Positions 25,052 to 32,586 are shown, numbered from the stretch's first letter. The stretch: DNA of 64,000 nucleotides from Christensenella sp. UBA7102 (GCA_002492415.1 DKYK01000030.1:37436-101435); one strand, 5' to 3'. The notes: generated from the sequence alone by a model not told the origin. Program-made: numbers and translations.

Positions 25052-25262
25052 CGCTTTGGATAACCTCAGATACAGGAAGGGAGGAGCTGCCGACCAAGGG
25101 GGAGCGCCCTGGGTCGGGTAGGCAAAAATACAGCGATGGGAAGCCGTGTTCCGGCGTGAGAGGAGGCCAGTGAGCCTCGACCGAGCGGCAGGAATCGTCC
25201 TGCCGTCCCCGTAAATACAGGGGGCGCTGTATGCCTTTGACGCCCCTGAAACGAACTGTTAG
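25052..25262 (+). ncRNA. Structured GC-rich leader of thiW, class not assigned
   Basis: The 224 bases between tenA and thiW contain several strong hairpins: CCGACC...GGTCGG (25090-25117), GAGG...CCTC (25159-25178), a perfect 8-pair stem CGGCAGGA-ATCG-TCCTGCCG (25186-25205) and CAGGGGGCG...CGCCCCTG (25218-25248). The TPP signature is absent. The blocks GGGAAGCCG...CCGGCG, then GAGCGGCAGGA...CCTGCC recall the order of cobalamin riboswitch blocks, but the invariant GCCACTG core is missing. No terminator with a T run is seen. It is a candidate regulatory RNA. Confidence 0.5.
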
Positions 25263-25273
25263 GAGGTTTTTTG

Positions 25274-25792
25274 ATGAAAAGAAGCGCGATTTTGCGCCTT
25301 GCGCTGGCCGGTGTGCTCTGCGCAGTGGCGGTTGTGGGCAGCTTGTTTTCCTTCCCGGTGTTTGGCAGCAAGTGCGCGCCGGTGCAGCACATGGTCAACG
25401 TACTGTGCGCAGTGCTGCTGGGACCCTGGTGGGGCGTGGGCGTGGCCTTCGTGGCCAGCTTGCTGCGCAACCTGCTGGGGATTGGCAGTCTGATGGCCTT
25501 CCCGGGCAGCATGTGTGGTGCGCTGCTGTGCGGCTTGGTGTTTTGGAAGGTCAAAAAGCTGGTCCCGACGCTTGTGGCGGAGGTGTTCGGCACGGGCATC
25601 ATCGGCGGACTGCTGGCCTACCCGATTGGCATCCTATTCATGAACGTGGATGCAGGCAGCGTAGCGTTTACTGCGTACATCATTCCCTTCCTCATCAGCA
25701 CGGTGGCGGGCGCAGTGTTGGCGAGCATGCTGATCTTCGCGCTCAAGGCGAGCAAAGCGCTTGATCCGATGATGAGGAAGCTGCAGAGCTGA
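25274..25792 (+). CDS. thiW: ECF transporter S component ThiW
   Basis: This 172-residue membrane protein has about six helices. The segment FGSKCAPVQHMVNVLCAVLL is characteristic of ThiW, followed by LGPWWGVG and the conserved FPGSMCGALLCGL. ThiW is the substrate-binding unit for thiazole (or a related thiamine precursor) in an ECF importer. This fits thiM, the thiazole kinase, at the head of the cluster. TTAGGAGG supports the ATG at 25274. It has its own leader and may be controlled apart from thiM-tenA. Confidence 0.9.
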   Translation: MKRSAILRLALAGVLCAVAVVGSLFSFPVFGSKCAPVQHMVNVLCAVLLGPWWGVGVAFVASLLRNLLGIGSLMAFPGSMCGALLCGLVFWKVKKLVPTLVAEVFGTGIIGGLLAYPIGILFMNVDAGSVAFTAYIIPFLISTVAGAVLASMLIFALKASKALDPMMRKLQS

Positions 25793-25805
25793 AGAAAATA
25801 AAAAG

Positions 25806-25834
25806 ACCGTGTACGGCGATTGGCTGTACACGGT
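25806..25834. terminator. Bidirectional terminator
   Basis: ACCGTGTAC and GTACACGGT flank a loop of 11 bases. TTTCTT follows on the plus strand and TCTTTTTATTTT on the minus strand. It ends both thiW and the convergent MATE gene. Confidence 0.85.
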
Positions 25835-25843
25835 TTCTTGCGC

Positions 25844-27238
25844 TTAATGGGAAGGGTTTGTGCGCAGAGGGTTCCAGTCGCGGTGGAGATAACAGCGCAG
25901 GAAGAGAAAGAAGAGCAGCAAATTGTGAGCGATCATGCAGGCCCAGGCGGAAACGAGGCCCAGGTGCAGCAGCTGGGTACACAGAAAGGTGCCCACGATG
26001 CGCACGCCCCACATGCCCAGTATGTTGTAATAGAAGGGAGCGCGGGTGCGGCCCACGCCTTGCATCATGCCCTCAATGATGATGGAAAAGCCGTAGAAAG
26101 GTTCGGAGACGGCGACCATGCGCAGCACGGTAGCGCCCAGCGTCACAACCTCCGGGCTGCGGGAGAACAGGCGCATCAGCGAGGGGGCAAGGGCAAACAG
26201 CGCGCCGCCCGAGAGGATCATCAACCCCACTTCAATGGGGATGAACAGCGCGGCGAGAGAATTCATGCGTTGCTCGTCCTTAGCGCCGTAGGCGTTGCCC
26301 TGCAGCGTGGCGGCAGCGGTCTGCATGCCGTAGCCGGGGATGTAAAAGGCGGACTCCACCGTGTTGGCGATGGTGTGCGCGGCGGTGGACACCTCACCCA
26401 GCGAGTTGATCAGCGCAGCAAAGGCAACGTACCCCAAGGATGTGCCGAAGCGCTGCAGCATGTTGGGCAGAGCCACGCGCAGGCAGGGCCGCAGAATGGC
26501 TTTATCGGGCCGCAGAGACTGGCCGCGCGGCGAGAGCAGGGGGTGCCGCCACAGCACGACGGTGATGCACACACCGCCTACGGTAAAGGCGATTGCGCTG
26601 GCGATCGCGGCGCCGATGACCCCCATCCCCGCGCCGGGCAGCGTCAGGGATAGGCCGGCGAACACGACGGTGCGCGCGGGATAGATGAGCAGGAAGTTGA
26701 GCAGCACGTTGATCAGGTTGACCAGCAGTCCCACCTTCATGGGCGTTCGGGTGTCGCCGCCAGCGCGCAGCACCGTGCCGAATATGGTGGTGGCAGTGCG
26801 GGCCAGCATGGGAACGTAGAGTATGAAGAAGTACTGCGAGGCGAGAGGCTGAATGGATGCGTTCACCTGCATCCAGCGGGGCACGACGTCGGCCAGTGAC
26901 AGCGGCAGTACGGTAAACACCGTGCCCGCCACGAGTGTGGCCAACACGGCCTGCCCCACCGCACGCCTAGCCGTCTCCTTGTCATCTGCCCCCAGGGTCC
27001 TGGCGATGAAGGCGAGAAAGCCCACCGCAAGCGCAGAGGTGGTGGAATCCAGCAGCCAGTTGATGGTGGTGGTGGAGCCCACCGCAGCCGTTGCCTGCGT
27101 GCCCAGCGCTCCCACCATCGCCGTATCGATGTACTGCACAGCCGTGTTCATCAGCTGTTCGAGCATCGTAGGCCAGGCAAGACCCAGAATTACGCGTATC
27201 AGGCTGCGGTCAAAGCCGTGCCGTTGCTTGTTTTGCAT
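25844..27238 (-). CDS. MATE-family efflux transporter (second)
   Basis: This is a protein of about 464 residues with 12 membrane helices. Its first helix region reads GLAWPTMLEQLMNTAVQYID and the middle has the DTRTPMKVGLLVNLINVLLN motif common to the NorM/DinF-like MATE branch. It is only distantly similar to the first MATE protein in the window. The substrate is unknown. ATG 27238 is preferred over 27268 because AAGGGAG is 9 bases upstream. Confidence 0.9.
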   Translation of the reverse strand: MQNKQRHGFDRSLIRVILGLAWPTMLEQLMNTAVQYIDTAMVGALGTQATAAVGSTTTINWLLDSTTSALAVGFLAFIARTLGADDKETARRAVGQAVLATLVAGTVFTVLPLSLADVVPRWMQVNASIQPLASQYFFILYVPMLARTATTIFGTVLRAGGDTRTPMKVGLLVNLINVLLNFLLIYPARTVVFAGLSLTLPGAGMGVIGAAIASAIAFTVGGVCITVVLWRHPLLSPRGQSLRPDKAILRPCLRVALPNMLQRFGTSLGYVAFAALINSLGEVSTAAHTIANTVESAFYIPGYGMQTAAATLQGNAYGAKDEQRMNSLAALFIPIEVGLMILSGGALFALAPSLMRLFSRSPEVVTLGATVLRMVAVSEPFYGFSIIIEGMMQGVGRTRAPFYYNILGMWGVRIVGTFLCTQLLHLGLVSAWACMIAHNLLLFFLFLRCYLHRDWNPLRTNPSH

Positions 27239-27368
27239 ATCCAGTGCTCCCTTATGCGTCGTTGCCAAAGATTTCTGCGAAAAACCGCATAAGAAGACAA
27301 ATTCTCTGCAAAGGAATAAAAATCCTGCTGAGAAAGGTTGAGCTCTGCGCGCATTTTGTATTCCCCAG

Positions 27369-27995
27369 TCAGCGGATAAAGTTGGTAAACACGCCAGGCT
27401 CGCGCTGGGGCAACTGCACGCCGCTATCTATGCCAGCCTGCTTGCATTTGAGCAGGAAGGCCATGTTGCGGGCGAGCGTGCGCATGGTCTGCATGCCCTC
27501 GGCGTCCTGCTCGACTTCACCGGGCGCGCCGCCGTGCGCCAGGTTCCAGTACTGCGAGGTGACGATGGGCATTTGCACCAATCCAAAGTATTTGTTGAGC
27601 TGATCCCAGGCGGCGGTGGCGCCGGAGCGGCGGGCGACGCAGATGGCTGCTGCGGGCTTGAGGTAGAACTGGCCAGGATCGGCGTAGAACGCGCGGTCCA
27701 TAAACGAGGTCAGCGCGCCGCTCGCCCCTGCCCAGTGCACCGGCGTACCGAAGATGAAGCCATCAAAGGCCGGGGAGATGCGCAGAAATTCGTTGACAAC
27801 ATCTTCAATGACGCAGAATCCGCTGCCCGACTGGCGGCAGGCGCGGCAGCCTTGGCAACCCGCAATGGGCTTGTGGCCCAGCCAGAAGATCTCGGAATCG
27901 ATGTCCTCCTGCGCGAGTGTCTGCACAATCTGTGTCAGCGCAAGATGGGTGTTGCCCTCTTTATGGGGGCTGCCGTTGACGAGCATGACCTTCAT
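27369..27995 (-). CDS. Flavodoxin-like NAD(P)H-dependent FMN reductase
   Basis: This 208-residue protein opens with VMLVNGSPHKEGNTHLAL, the FMN phosphate loop of the NADPH-dependent FMN reductase family. It has GCQGCRAC, two Cys pairs as in iron-sulfur flavoproteins, and the FGTPVHWAGASGALTSFMDR block for the isoalloxazine ring. The Cys pattern is short, so whether an Fe-S cluster is bound is open. It is divergent from a MerR regulator; a 5-7-5 inverted repeat lies between them. Confidence 0.87.
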   Translation of the reverse strand: MKVMLVNGSPHKEGNTHLALTQIVQTLAQEDIDSEIFWLGHKPIAGCQGCRACRQSGSGFCVIEDVVNEFLRISPAFDGFIFGTPVHWAGASGALTSFMDRAFYADPGQFYLKPAAAICVARRSGATAAWDQLNKYFGLVQMPIVTSQYWNLAHGGAPGEVEQDAEGMQTMRTLARNMAFLLKCKQAGIDSGVQLPQREPGVFTNFIR

Positions 27996-28054
27996 TTGAG
28001 TTTCCTCCTTGAACTTGCGGCATGAGGGGCCGCGTGGTACAATCAGTATAGCAT

Positions 28055-28072
28055 CCGGTAGAAACAACCGGT
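28055..28072. promoter_or_regulatory. MerR-type inverted repeat
   Basis: CCGGT-AGAAACA-ACCGG is a near-perfect inverted repeat in the divergent intergenic region, next to the likely -10 box TACAAT at 28038-28043. It is a plausible operator for the MerR gene that begins at 28090. Confidence 0.5.
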
Positions 28073-28089
28073 CAATGAGGAATTTGAAA

Positions 28090-28500
28090 ATGGAATCCTA
28101 CGGCATGAAAGAAGTCTGCAGTGCGGTAGGCATAAGCTATGAGACGCTGAAGTTCTATTGCAATCAGGGGTTGGTACCCAACGTAAAGCGCGATGAAAAG
28201 AATCGCAGGCGGTTTGACGCACGCGACGTCGAATGGCTGCGGAGTTTGATGTGCCTGAAAAAATGCGGATTGGGAATTGAGGACATGCGGATGTATATGG
28301 AACTGTGCCTGCAGGGAAAGCGGAGCATACCGCAGCGCAGGGAGATGCTGGCGCAGCGGCGGAATCAGCTGCTGGAACGCATGCGTGAATTGGAGCAGTG
28401 CGTGGCCTATATCGACGGCAAGCAGCAGTTTTACAACGATGTGGAGGCGGGACGGATCGCGTATGTGAGTAACCTGCTGCCAAAAGGGGAGGGAGTATGA
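28090..28500 (+). CDS. MerR-family transcription regulator
   Basis: This 136-residue protein has an N-terminal winged helix (MKEVCSAVGISYETLKFYCN, then NRRRFDARDVEWLRSL) and a coiled-coil helix of about 50 residues (RREMLAQRRNQLLERMRELE). It lacks cysteine pairs in the C terminus, so it is probably not a metal sensor. ATG 28090 follows GAGGA. The stop overlaps the kinase start by 4 bases (28497-28500). Confidence 0.87.
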   Translation: MESYGMKEVCSAVGISYETLKFYCNQGLVPNVKRDEKNRRRFDARDVEWLRSLMCLKKCGLGIEDMRMYMELCLQGKRSIPQRREMLAQRRNQLLERMRELEQCVAYIDGKQQFYNDVEAGRIAYVSNLLPKGEGV

Positions 28501-29225
28501 GACGGGAACTGGATATCAACGGCGTGAAGGTGAACGCGGAGTTTACACAAAAGGATGTGGACGCGGTGTTTCTGCCGTTGCTCCGGGAATGGACGGAACG
28601 GCAGCGCGAGAGGGCTGCGCGGCTGATCGTCTTTCTGGCAGCCCCACCCGGCGCGGGAAAGAGCACGCTGGCGGCGGAACTGGAGCGCTTGTCGCAAGAG
28701 AGAGCCGGACTTGCGCGCGTGCAGGCGCTGGGCATGGATGGCTTTCACTACCGCGCGGACTACATCGCGACGCATACGGTGGAACGCGGGGGTGAGCGCA
28801 TCCCCATGGAGCGGGTCAAGGGTGCGCCGGAGAGCTTCGATGTGAGCAAGCTCCTGCGGGTACTGGAGGCGCTGCGCGAGGCAGATGGGAGGTTCCCTCG
28901 ATACGACCGAAGGATACACGACGTGGTGGAGGACGCGATGCTAGTCCATGCGCCGGTGGTGCTGCTGGAAGGAAACTGGCTGCTGCTGGATCGGCCGGAA
29001 TGGCGCGCGCTGCCGCGGGATTACGCCGTTTATCTGGACGCGCCGGAGGATTTAGTGCGCGGACGGGTGATGGAACGCAGGCTGGCTACGGGGCGCACGG
29101 CGGACGAAGCGGAACGGCTGTGGCTGGAATGCGACGGCCCCAACGCCGCGCTGTGTGCGCGCTGTCACACGGTGCCAGATGCGTTATTGCAGATCCGCGC
29201 CGGACGATTTGAGCGCGTTTTTTGA
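28497..29225 (+). CDS. P-loop nucleoside/sugar kinase family protein
   Basis: This 242-residue protein has a Walker A motif APPGAGKSTLAAELERL at about residues 50-66, then MDGFHYRADYI and VVLLEGNWLLLD. The layout is that of the uridine kinase/phosphoribulokinase-like group often annotated as nucleoside triphosphate hydrolase or fructose kinase-like. The substrate is unknown. It is translationally coupled to the MerR gene, so it may be part of that regulon. Confidence 0.8.
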   Translation: MRRELDINGVKVNAEFTQKDVDAVFLPLLREWTERQRERAARLIVFLAAPPGAGKSTLAAELERLSQERAGLARVQALGMDGFHYRADYIATHTVERGGERIPMERVKGAPESFDVSKLLRVLEALREADGRFPRYDRRIHDVVEDAMLVHAPVVLLEGNWLLLDRPEWRALPRDYAVYLDAPEDLVRGRVMERRLATGRTADEAERLWLECDGPNAALCARCHTVPDALLQIRAGRFERVF

Positions 29226-29255
29226 CGACAAGTGGATTTTGCAGCGACAGAAAAA

Positions 29256-29298
29256 GCGGCCCTGCTCCGGTTGAAATTCGGAGCAAGGCCGCTCGATT
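29256..29298. terminator. Bidirectional terminator
   Basis: GCGGCC-CT-GCTCCG pairs with CGGAGC-AA-GGCCGC. It is flanked by a run of five A on the left (T on the minus strand) and GATTTT on the right, between convergent genes. Confidence 0.85.
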
Positions 29299-29309
29299 TT
29301 GGGGAAAAT

Positions 29310-29810
29310 TCAGGGGAGAAGCTCGCGAAGCACGACGCGGTAAGCGGGATGATAAGCAGCACGGAAGGTCTCGCTGTGAGAGACCATGGGGTAGCCCTGG
29401 GCGGCGTAGGCGGCGAGATAGTCCGCCAGATCGTGTGGGGAAAAAGCGAAGCCCAGAGCGGGCAGATTCTCCTGCAGAAACTCCAGCTTGCGCATAAAAA
29501 CCGCAAGCGTACCGCTGCGCTGCCGGGCAGAGAGCACGAACGCGCTGTTGAGCTGCTCGGGAGTCAGATGGGCCAGACAGGTCAGGTGCGCGCGGACGAG
29601 GCCGCCGCCGATGGACTCGTACTCCGGAGAAAGCGGGCAGGGCACGCAGCTTGCGGCCTCTTCAAGGATTCGGGCGAGACTGCGGTCTGGATCTGCGATC
29701 AGGTGACCGCCGCCAAACTCGTTCTGATAGAGCAGCTTCACGGCGTCGCAGGGCTGCATCAGTGGATAGCGGGCGGCGTGCGCGCGCAGGACGGTGAACA
29801 GTTCTTCCAT
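29310..29810 (-). CDS. Conserved-looking protein of unknown function
   Basis: This is a 166-residue soluble protein. I do not recognise a named family. It has a well-ordered motif LLYQNEFGGGHLIADPDRSL at about residues 27-46 and two His near the C terminus (FSPHDLADYL, RAAYHPAYRVVLRELLP). It starts 1 base after the stop of the ECF S-component gene, so the two are co-translated. It could process the imported substrate, but nothing in the sequence proves this. Confidence 0.75.
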   Translation of the reverse strand: MEELFTVLRAHAARYPLMQPCDAVKLLYQNEFGGGHLIADPDRSLARILEEAASCVPCPLSPEYESIGGGLVRAHLTCLAHLTPEQLNSAFVLSARQRSGTLAVFMRKLEFLQENLPALGFAFSPHDLADYLAAYAAQGYPMVSHSETFRAAYHPAYRVVLRELLP

Positions 29811-29811
29811 G

Positions 29812-30348
29812 TCAGCCCTCGTTGAGCGACAGCTTGGCCTTGCGCAGTGCGAGCACGATAACGGGAATGAGCACAATGTGCAGGATGAGGCCGGGGATGG
29901 ATTTGGTGAACGCGCCGGCGATAAAGGCCGAGAAGGGGAACGCCGTGGTTGAGAATCCCATCAGCGCGAACATGACCAGACCCCACACAATGCGGCCGCC
30001 CAGCATGGAGAGGATGAGCGTAACGTATACATAAAGCGCCTTTTTCGGGAGCTTAGCATACAGCAGGCCGGACAGCGCGCCATAGGCGGCCAACTCAAAG
30101 GCCATGGCCGTTGCGGTGGGGAAGAGCGGCGGCATACTGAAGATCAGCGAACGCAGCAGCGGCGCGAGGACGCCCACCGCAAGGCCCCAGGGCCAGCCGC
30201 AGAGGAAACCGCACAGCAGCACCGGGATGTGCATGGGCGAGAGCATGCTGCCGATCTGCGGAATTTGACCGGTCAGGAAGGGCAGCACCAGCGCGAGCGC
30301 CAGGCAGATAGCGGAGTAGACGATTTTTCTTGTGGTAAGAGATCTCAT
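29812..30348 (-). CDS. ECF transporter S component, substrate unknown
   Basis: This is a 178-residue protein with about six membrane helices. SMLSPMHIPVLLCGFLCGWP and the MPPLFPTATAMAFELAAYG block mark a well-conserved S-component group distinct from ThiW and from the one at 1943. Pantothenate or another vitamin is possible; I cannot decide. ATG 30348 follows AAAGGTG; a GTG at 30357 is an alternative. It has a leader of about 150 bases with a terminator hairpin (30374-30414) and a consensus promoter, so it is probably regulated by attenuation. Confidence 0.82.
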   Translation of the reverse strand: MRSLTTRKIVYSAICLALALVLPFLTGQIPQIGSMLSPMHIPVLLCGFLCGWPWGLAVGVLAPLLRSLIFSMPPLFPTATAMAFELAAYGALSGLLYAKLPKKALYVYVTLILSMLGGRIVWGLVMFALMGFSTTAFPFSAFIAGAFTKSIPGLILHIVLIPVIVLALRKAKLSLNEG

Positions 30349-30373
30349 GACAGTCACCTTTCCTCTGGAGACA

Positions 30374-30414
30374 CAATAAAAGACGCCGCCCTTCGTGCAG
30401 AAGAGACAACGCCT
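30374..30414 (-). terminator. Leader terminator in front of the ECF gene
   Basis: On the minus strand GGCGTTG-CTCTTC pairs, with one bulge and some G-U pairs, with GAAGGGCGGCGTC and is followed by TTTTATT. It lies between the promoter (30500-30528) and the ATG, so it must be bypassed for expression. Confidence 0.65.
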
Positions 30415-30499
30415 TCATGGCATCTCAAACTCATAATATTGGACAGTGGAGTGGGAACATTCTGTTCCACGCGGACGCTTCATGCGATCCGACCGTATC
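30415..30499 (-). ncRNA. Candidate riboswitch or attenuator leader
   Basis: The 5' leader contains a strong hairpin (GTGGAACA-GAA-TGTTCCCAC) and two similar segments GCATGAAGCG and CCATGAAGGCG that could pair alternatively with the terminator. It matches no riboswitch consensus that I recognise (TPP, cobalamin, preQ1, THF, FMN, SAM were considered). Confidence 0.4.
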
Positions 30500-30528
30500 A
30501 GTATAGCGAAAAAAGGCGGATCCGTCAA
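30500..30528 (-). promoter_or_regulatory. Sigma-A promoter of the ECF gene
   Basis: On the minus strand TTGACG (30528-30523), 17 bases, TATACT (30505-30500). Confidence 0.78.
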
Positions 30529-30559
30529 GAGCGGATTGCAGTTCTCCACCCAGAAGCCC

Positions 30560-30982
30560 TCACGGATTGGTGCGGGAAGCGGCAAGGGCGATGATCTTCG
30601 CCATTGCATCCTGAAGAAGGCTGGCGGTGGGTTCGTCGGTGATGCCGGCGACAAGGGTTTCACATCGGTTGACCGGAATGAGCACACGCGCTGCGCGGCT
30701 TTGACCAACGGCCAAGGCCATGGCGGGGGTGACCTCCCCCAACAGCGCGTCGGCGATGACGATGCCGATGGGCCCGGCGATCACGTCTGCGCGTCGGCAA
30801 GCGACAAGAACAGCGTTCTCGCCCGTGGCGGCGCTGCGCGCTCCGGCCTTGAGCATGTTGGAAGTGGCGATGCTGTTGGTTCCGATGGCGATGAGCTCGG
30901 CGTCCGGAAGCTTTTCGATGATTTCACGGACCAGTGCGCGGCCGATGTTGCCGCCCTGGCCGTCGATGACGAGTATGGTCAC
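30560..30982 (-). CDS. DUF3842 family protein
   Basis: This 140-residue protein has VIDGQGGNIGRALVREIIEK at the N terminus, IGTNSIATSNMLKAGA, ATGENAV and a closing VLIPVNRCETLVAG block. This pattern is DUF3842, a small Rossmann-like family of unknown function common in Clostridia. The GTG at 30982 is chosen because AGGAGG is upstream at normal spacing. No signal peptide or membrane segment is present. Confidence 0.82.
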   Translation of the reverse strand: MTILVIDGQGGNIGRALVREIIEKLPDAELIAIGTNSIATSNMLKAGARSAATGENAVLVACRRADVIAGPIGIVIADALLGEVTPAMALAVGQSRAARVLIPVNRCETLVAGITDEPTASLLQDAMAKIIALAASRTNP

Positions 30983-31063
30983 GATGGCAGTTCCTCCTGT
31001 TGCGGTCTTCCCCGCCATTATAGCAGGTTTTGCGTGCGTCCGCCATATTGGAGGGCAAAAAAA

Positions 31064-31082
31064 AGAGCGGAACCTCCGCTCT
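31064..31082 (-). terminator. Terminator of the Asn/Gln-rich gene
   Basis: AGAGCGGA-GGT-TCCGCTCT on the minus strand is followed by a run of eight T. It is a textbook intrinsic terminator downstream of the small gene or gene pair at 31113-31343. Confidence 0.9.
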
Positions 31083-31112
31083 GTACAAGACAGGACGGAA
31101 GCTCCGTTCGGA

Positions 31113-31343
31113 TCACAGGTCGTCAGCGTCCTGCACCGGTTGCTCCCCCACGAGGGGAAGGCCCGTCCAGGAGCCCAGCGGATCGGTCAGACTGGGCTGT
31201 GTTGCCAACTCGTCCAACGCGGCGGCTGTGGGATCTTCCCTTCAGTCGCAGTTCTTACCGCTGTTCTGGTTCTTGTTCTGGTTGGAATTCTGGTTCTGGT
31301 TCTGATTCTGATTAGAGTTCTTGTTCTGATTCTTGTTCTGCAT
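31113..31343 (-). pseudogene. Possible longer reading of the Asn/Gln-rich gene through an in-frame TGA
   Basis: After the TGA at 31242-31244 the same frame stays open for 42 codons, from REDPTAAALDELATQPS to PVQDADDL and TGA at 31113. The segment TDPLGSWTGLPLVGEQPVQD looks like a conserved small-protein family of Clostridia that ends in DADDL. It has no ATG, GTG or ribosome binding site of its own; only two TTG codons without a Shine-Dalgarno are available. Either it is the C-terminal half of one gene broken (or recoded) at TGA, or it is a coupled second gene. The terminator at 31064 follows. Confidence 0.6.
31242..31343 (-). CDS. Small Asn/Gln-rich protein, probable spore protein
   Basis: This 33-residue protein is almost only Asn, Gln and Lys (starting MQNKNQNKNSNQNQ) and ends in GKNCD. 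AGGTGA lies 7 bases before the ATG. Composition recalls gamma-type small acid-soluble spore proteins, which store amino acids in the forespore. Upstream is a sigma-G-like promoter (TGCATA, 17 bases, CATACTA), which supports forespore expression. The gene is real by composition, ribosome site, promoter and terminator; the exact role is inferred. Confidence 0.72.
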   Translation of the reverse strand: MQNKNQNKNSNQNQNQNQNSNQNKNQNSGKNCD

Positions 31344-31362
31344 GCTTTCTCACCTCGGGATT

Positions 31363-31392
31363 TAGTATGTCCGGAGGCGGAGCGGGTATGCA
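31363..31392 (-). promoter_or_regulatory. Sigma-G-like sporulation promoter
   Basis: On the minus strand TGCATA (31392-31387) and CATACTA (31369-31363) are separated by 17 bases, matching the Bacillus sigma-G pattern (TGNATA / CATNNTA). It lies 20 bases before the start of the Asn/Gln-rich gene. Confidence 0.68.
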
Positions 31393-31407
31393 ATGGTTTT
31401 TCGAAAA

Positions 31408-32406
31408 TTACGGCTCCAGCGGTTCGCCGTCGCCCTCCTCTCCGCCGGCCGCATCGGAGGGCTCGGCGCTTTCAGCGGACGGGACATCACTGGAAACATC
31501 TCCGGGAATGGCCAGCTGCTGGACATAGAGTATGGTACGGCTCTCATCCAGAAACACCACGGACTTGCCCAAATCGATGTCCGCGCGTTCGCACAGCACA
31601 GCGGCGGGCAGGGAGGTTTCGCCCTCGGCAGGTGTGGAAAAACCAACTGTGACGAGCACGTAGGAATCGTTCTGCGCAATGGACGTGATGGCAGCCTGTC
31701 TGGCGTCCGTGGAATCGGGAACAGCTACGACCAATACCTTGTTCTGAGGCAGTTCGCTCTTTTCGTGGTAACCGAATGCGTAATACAGCGCGCTGTCGCG
31801 TTCGCGCAAGTAGGTCGCGGGCTCAAAGAGGATGTCCTGGCCCGGCTGATCAAGCAGCGTAGGATCGACGGAAGCGCGCAGCGCGGCGTCGTCCGGCGGG
31901 AAGATATCTTCGGGCACGGTGATGGGTTCGATCGGAGCGGGTTCGGGCAGCGTCTCTGCCCAGGCAGTGAGCAGGTCAGCCAGGCCCTGCGCCTGGAAGC
32001 TCAGATATACACGCACGTTGCGGTCATCCACCTTGCGGTTGATGGGCACGTTGATCAGATTCTGATAGTCGTCATAATACAGCGTCATGGTGCCGCCAGA
32101 GGTGGTTAGATAGATCTCATGCGAGGCGTTGAACTCAGGCGAATAATTGTCAGTGATTTCCACTGTGACGGGAGAGGCCGCATAGAGCAGGTCGCACAGT
32201 TGGGAGCACTCGGAAGACACGGCCTCATGGCTCAGCTGAGGGATGTTATCGCCCAGGCCTTCGTTGAGATAGCTGACCGACGATTTGATGACATTGGCGC
32301 GGGGAAGTATGGTTTCCAGCGTCGTTTCCTTGGGGGCACAGCCACTCAATGCGCATAACAGCAGGGAGAAAACCAAAAGATATATTAAAATCCGTTGCTT
32401 TTTCAT
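31408..32406 (-). CDS. Lipoprotein of unknown function, GerMN-like
   Basis: This 332-residue protein has a type II signal peptide (lipobox LSGC near residue 23). The body has a segment of alternating strands with VRVYLSFQAQ and, later, VTVGFSTPAEGETSLPAAV, reminiscent of GerMN-type domains but not a clear match. The C terminus is acidic and disordered (EGDGEPLEP). It faces a YhcN-type spore lipoprotein gene, which suggests a sporulation or germination role; this is inference. ATG 32406 is chosen because AAAGGA sits 8 bases upstream. Confidence 0.7.
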   Translation of the reverse strand: MKKQRILIYLLVFSLLLCALSGCAPKETTLETILPRANVIKSSVSYLNEGLGDNIPQLSHEAVSSECSQLCDLLYAASPVTVEITDNYSPEFNASHEIYLTTSGGTMTLYYDDYQNLINVPINRKVDDRNVRVYLSFQAQGLADLLTAWAETLPEPAPIEPITVPEDIFPPDDAALRASVDPTLLDQPGQDILFEPATYLRERDSALYYAFGYHEKSELPQNKVLVVAVPDSTDARQAAITSIAQNDSYVLVTVGFSTPAEGETSLPAAVLCERADIDLGKSVVFLDESRTILYVQQLAIPGDVSSDVPSAESAEPSDAAGGEEGDGEPLEP

Positions 32407-32460
32407 TTTATCCATCCTTTTGTCGTTTTAGTGCAGCAACCCTACCGGTCAATCTACCTT

Positions 32461-32489
32461 ATTATACATGCTGAACGAGCTTTTTGCAA
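32461..32489 (-). promoter_or_regulatory. Promoter of the lipoprotein gene
   Basis: On the minus strand TTGCAA (32489-32484), 17 bases, TATAAT (32466-32461). Confidence 0.68.
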
Positions 32490-32586
32490 CGGCGGCGAGC
32501 GGGGACGGCGCAGAAAAATATTGCGTTTTAGCGGGTATGCGCACGGCGATGTCGGGCCACAATAAGCGCGAAGGAGGCGAAAACCT

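Noticed and set aside
25052..25262. Second TPP riboswitch before thiW
   Set aside because: Neither the CTGAGA block nor the TGATCTGGATAATGCC-like block is present.
31250..31343. Repetitive CTGATTCTTGTT-like sequence resembling a tandem repeat or CRISPR
   Set aside because: The repeats are short, unequal codon-level repeats of Asn-Gln and Asn-Lys in a coding frame with ribosome site and promoter.
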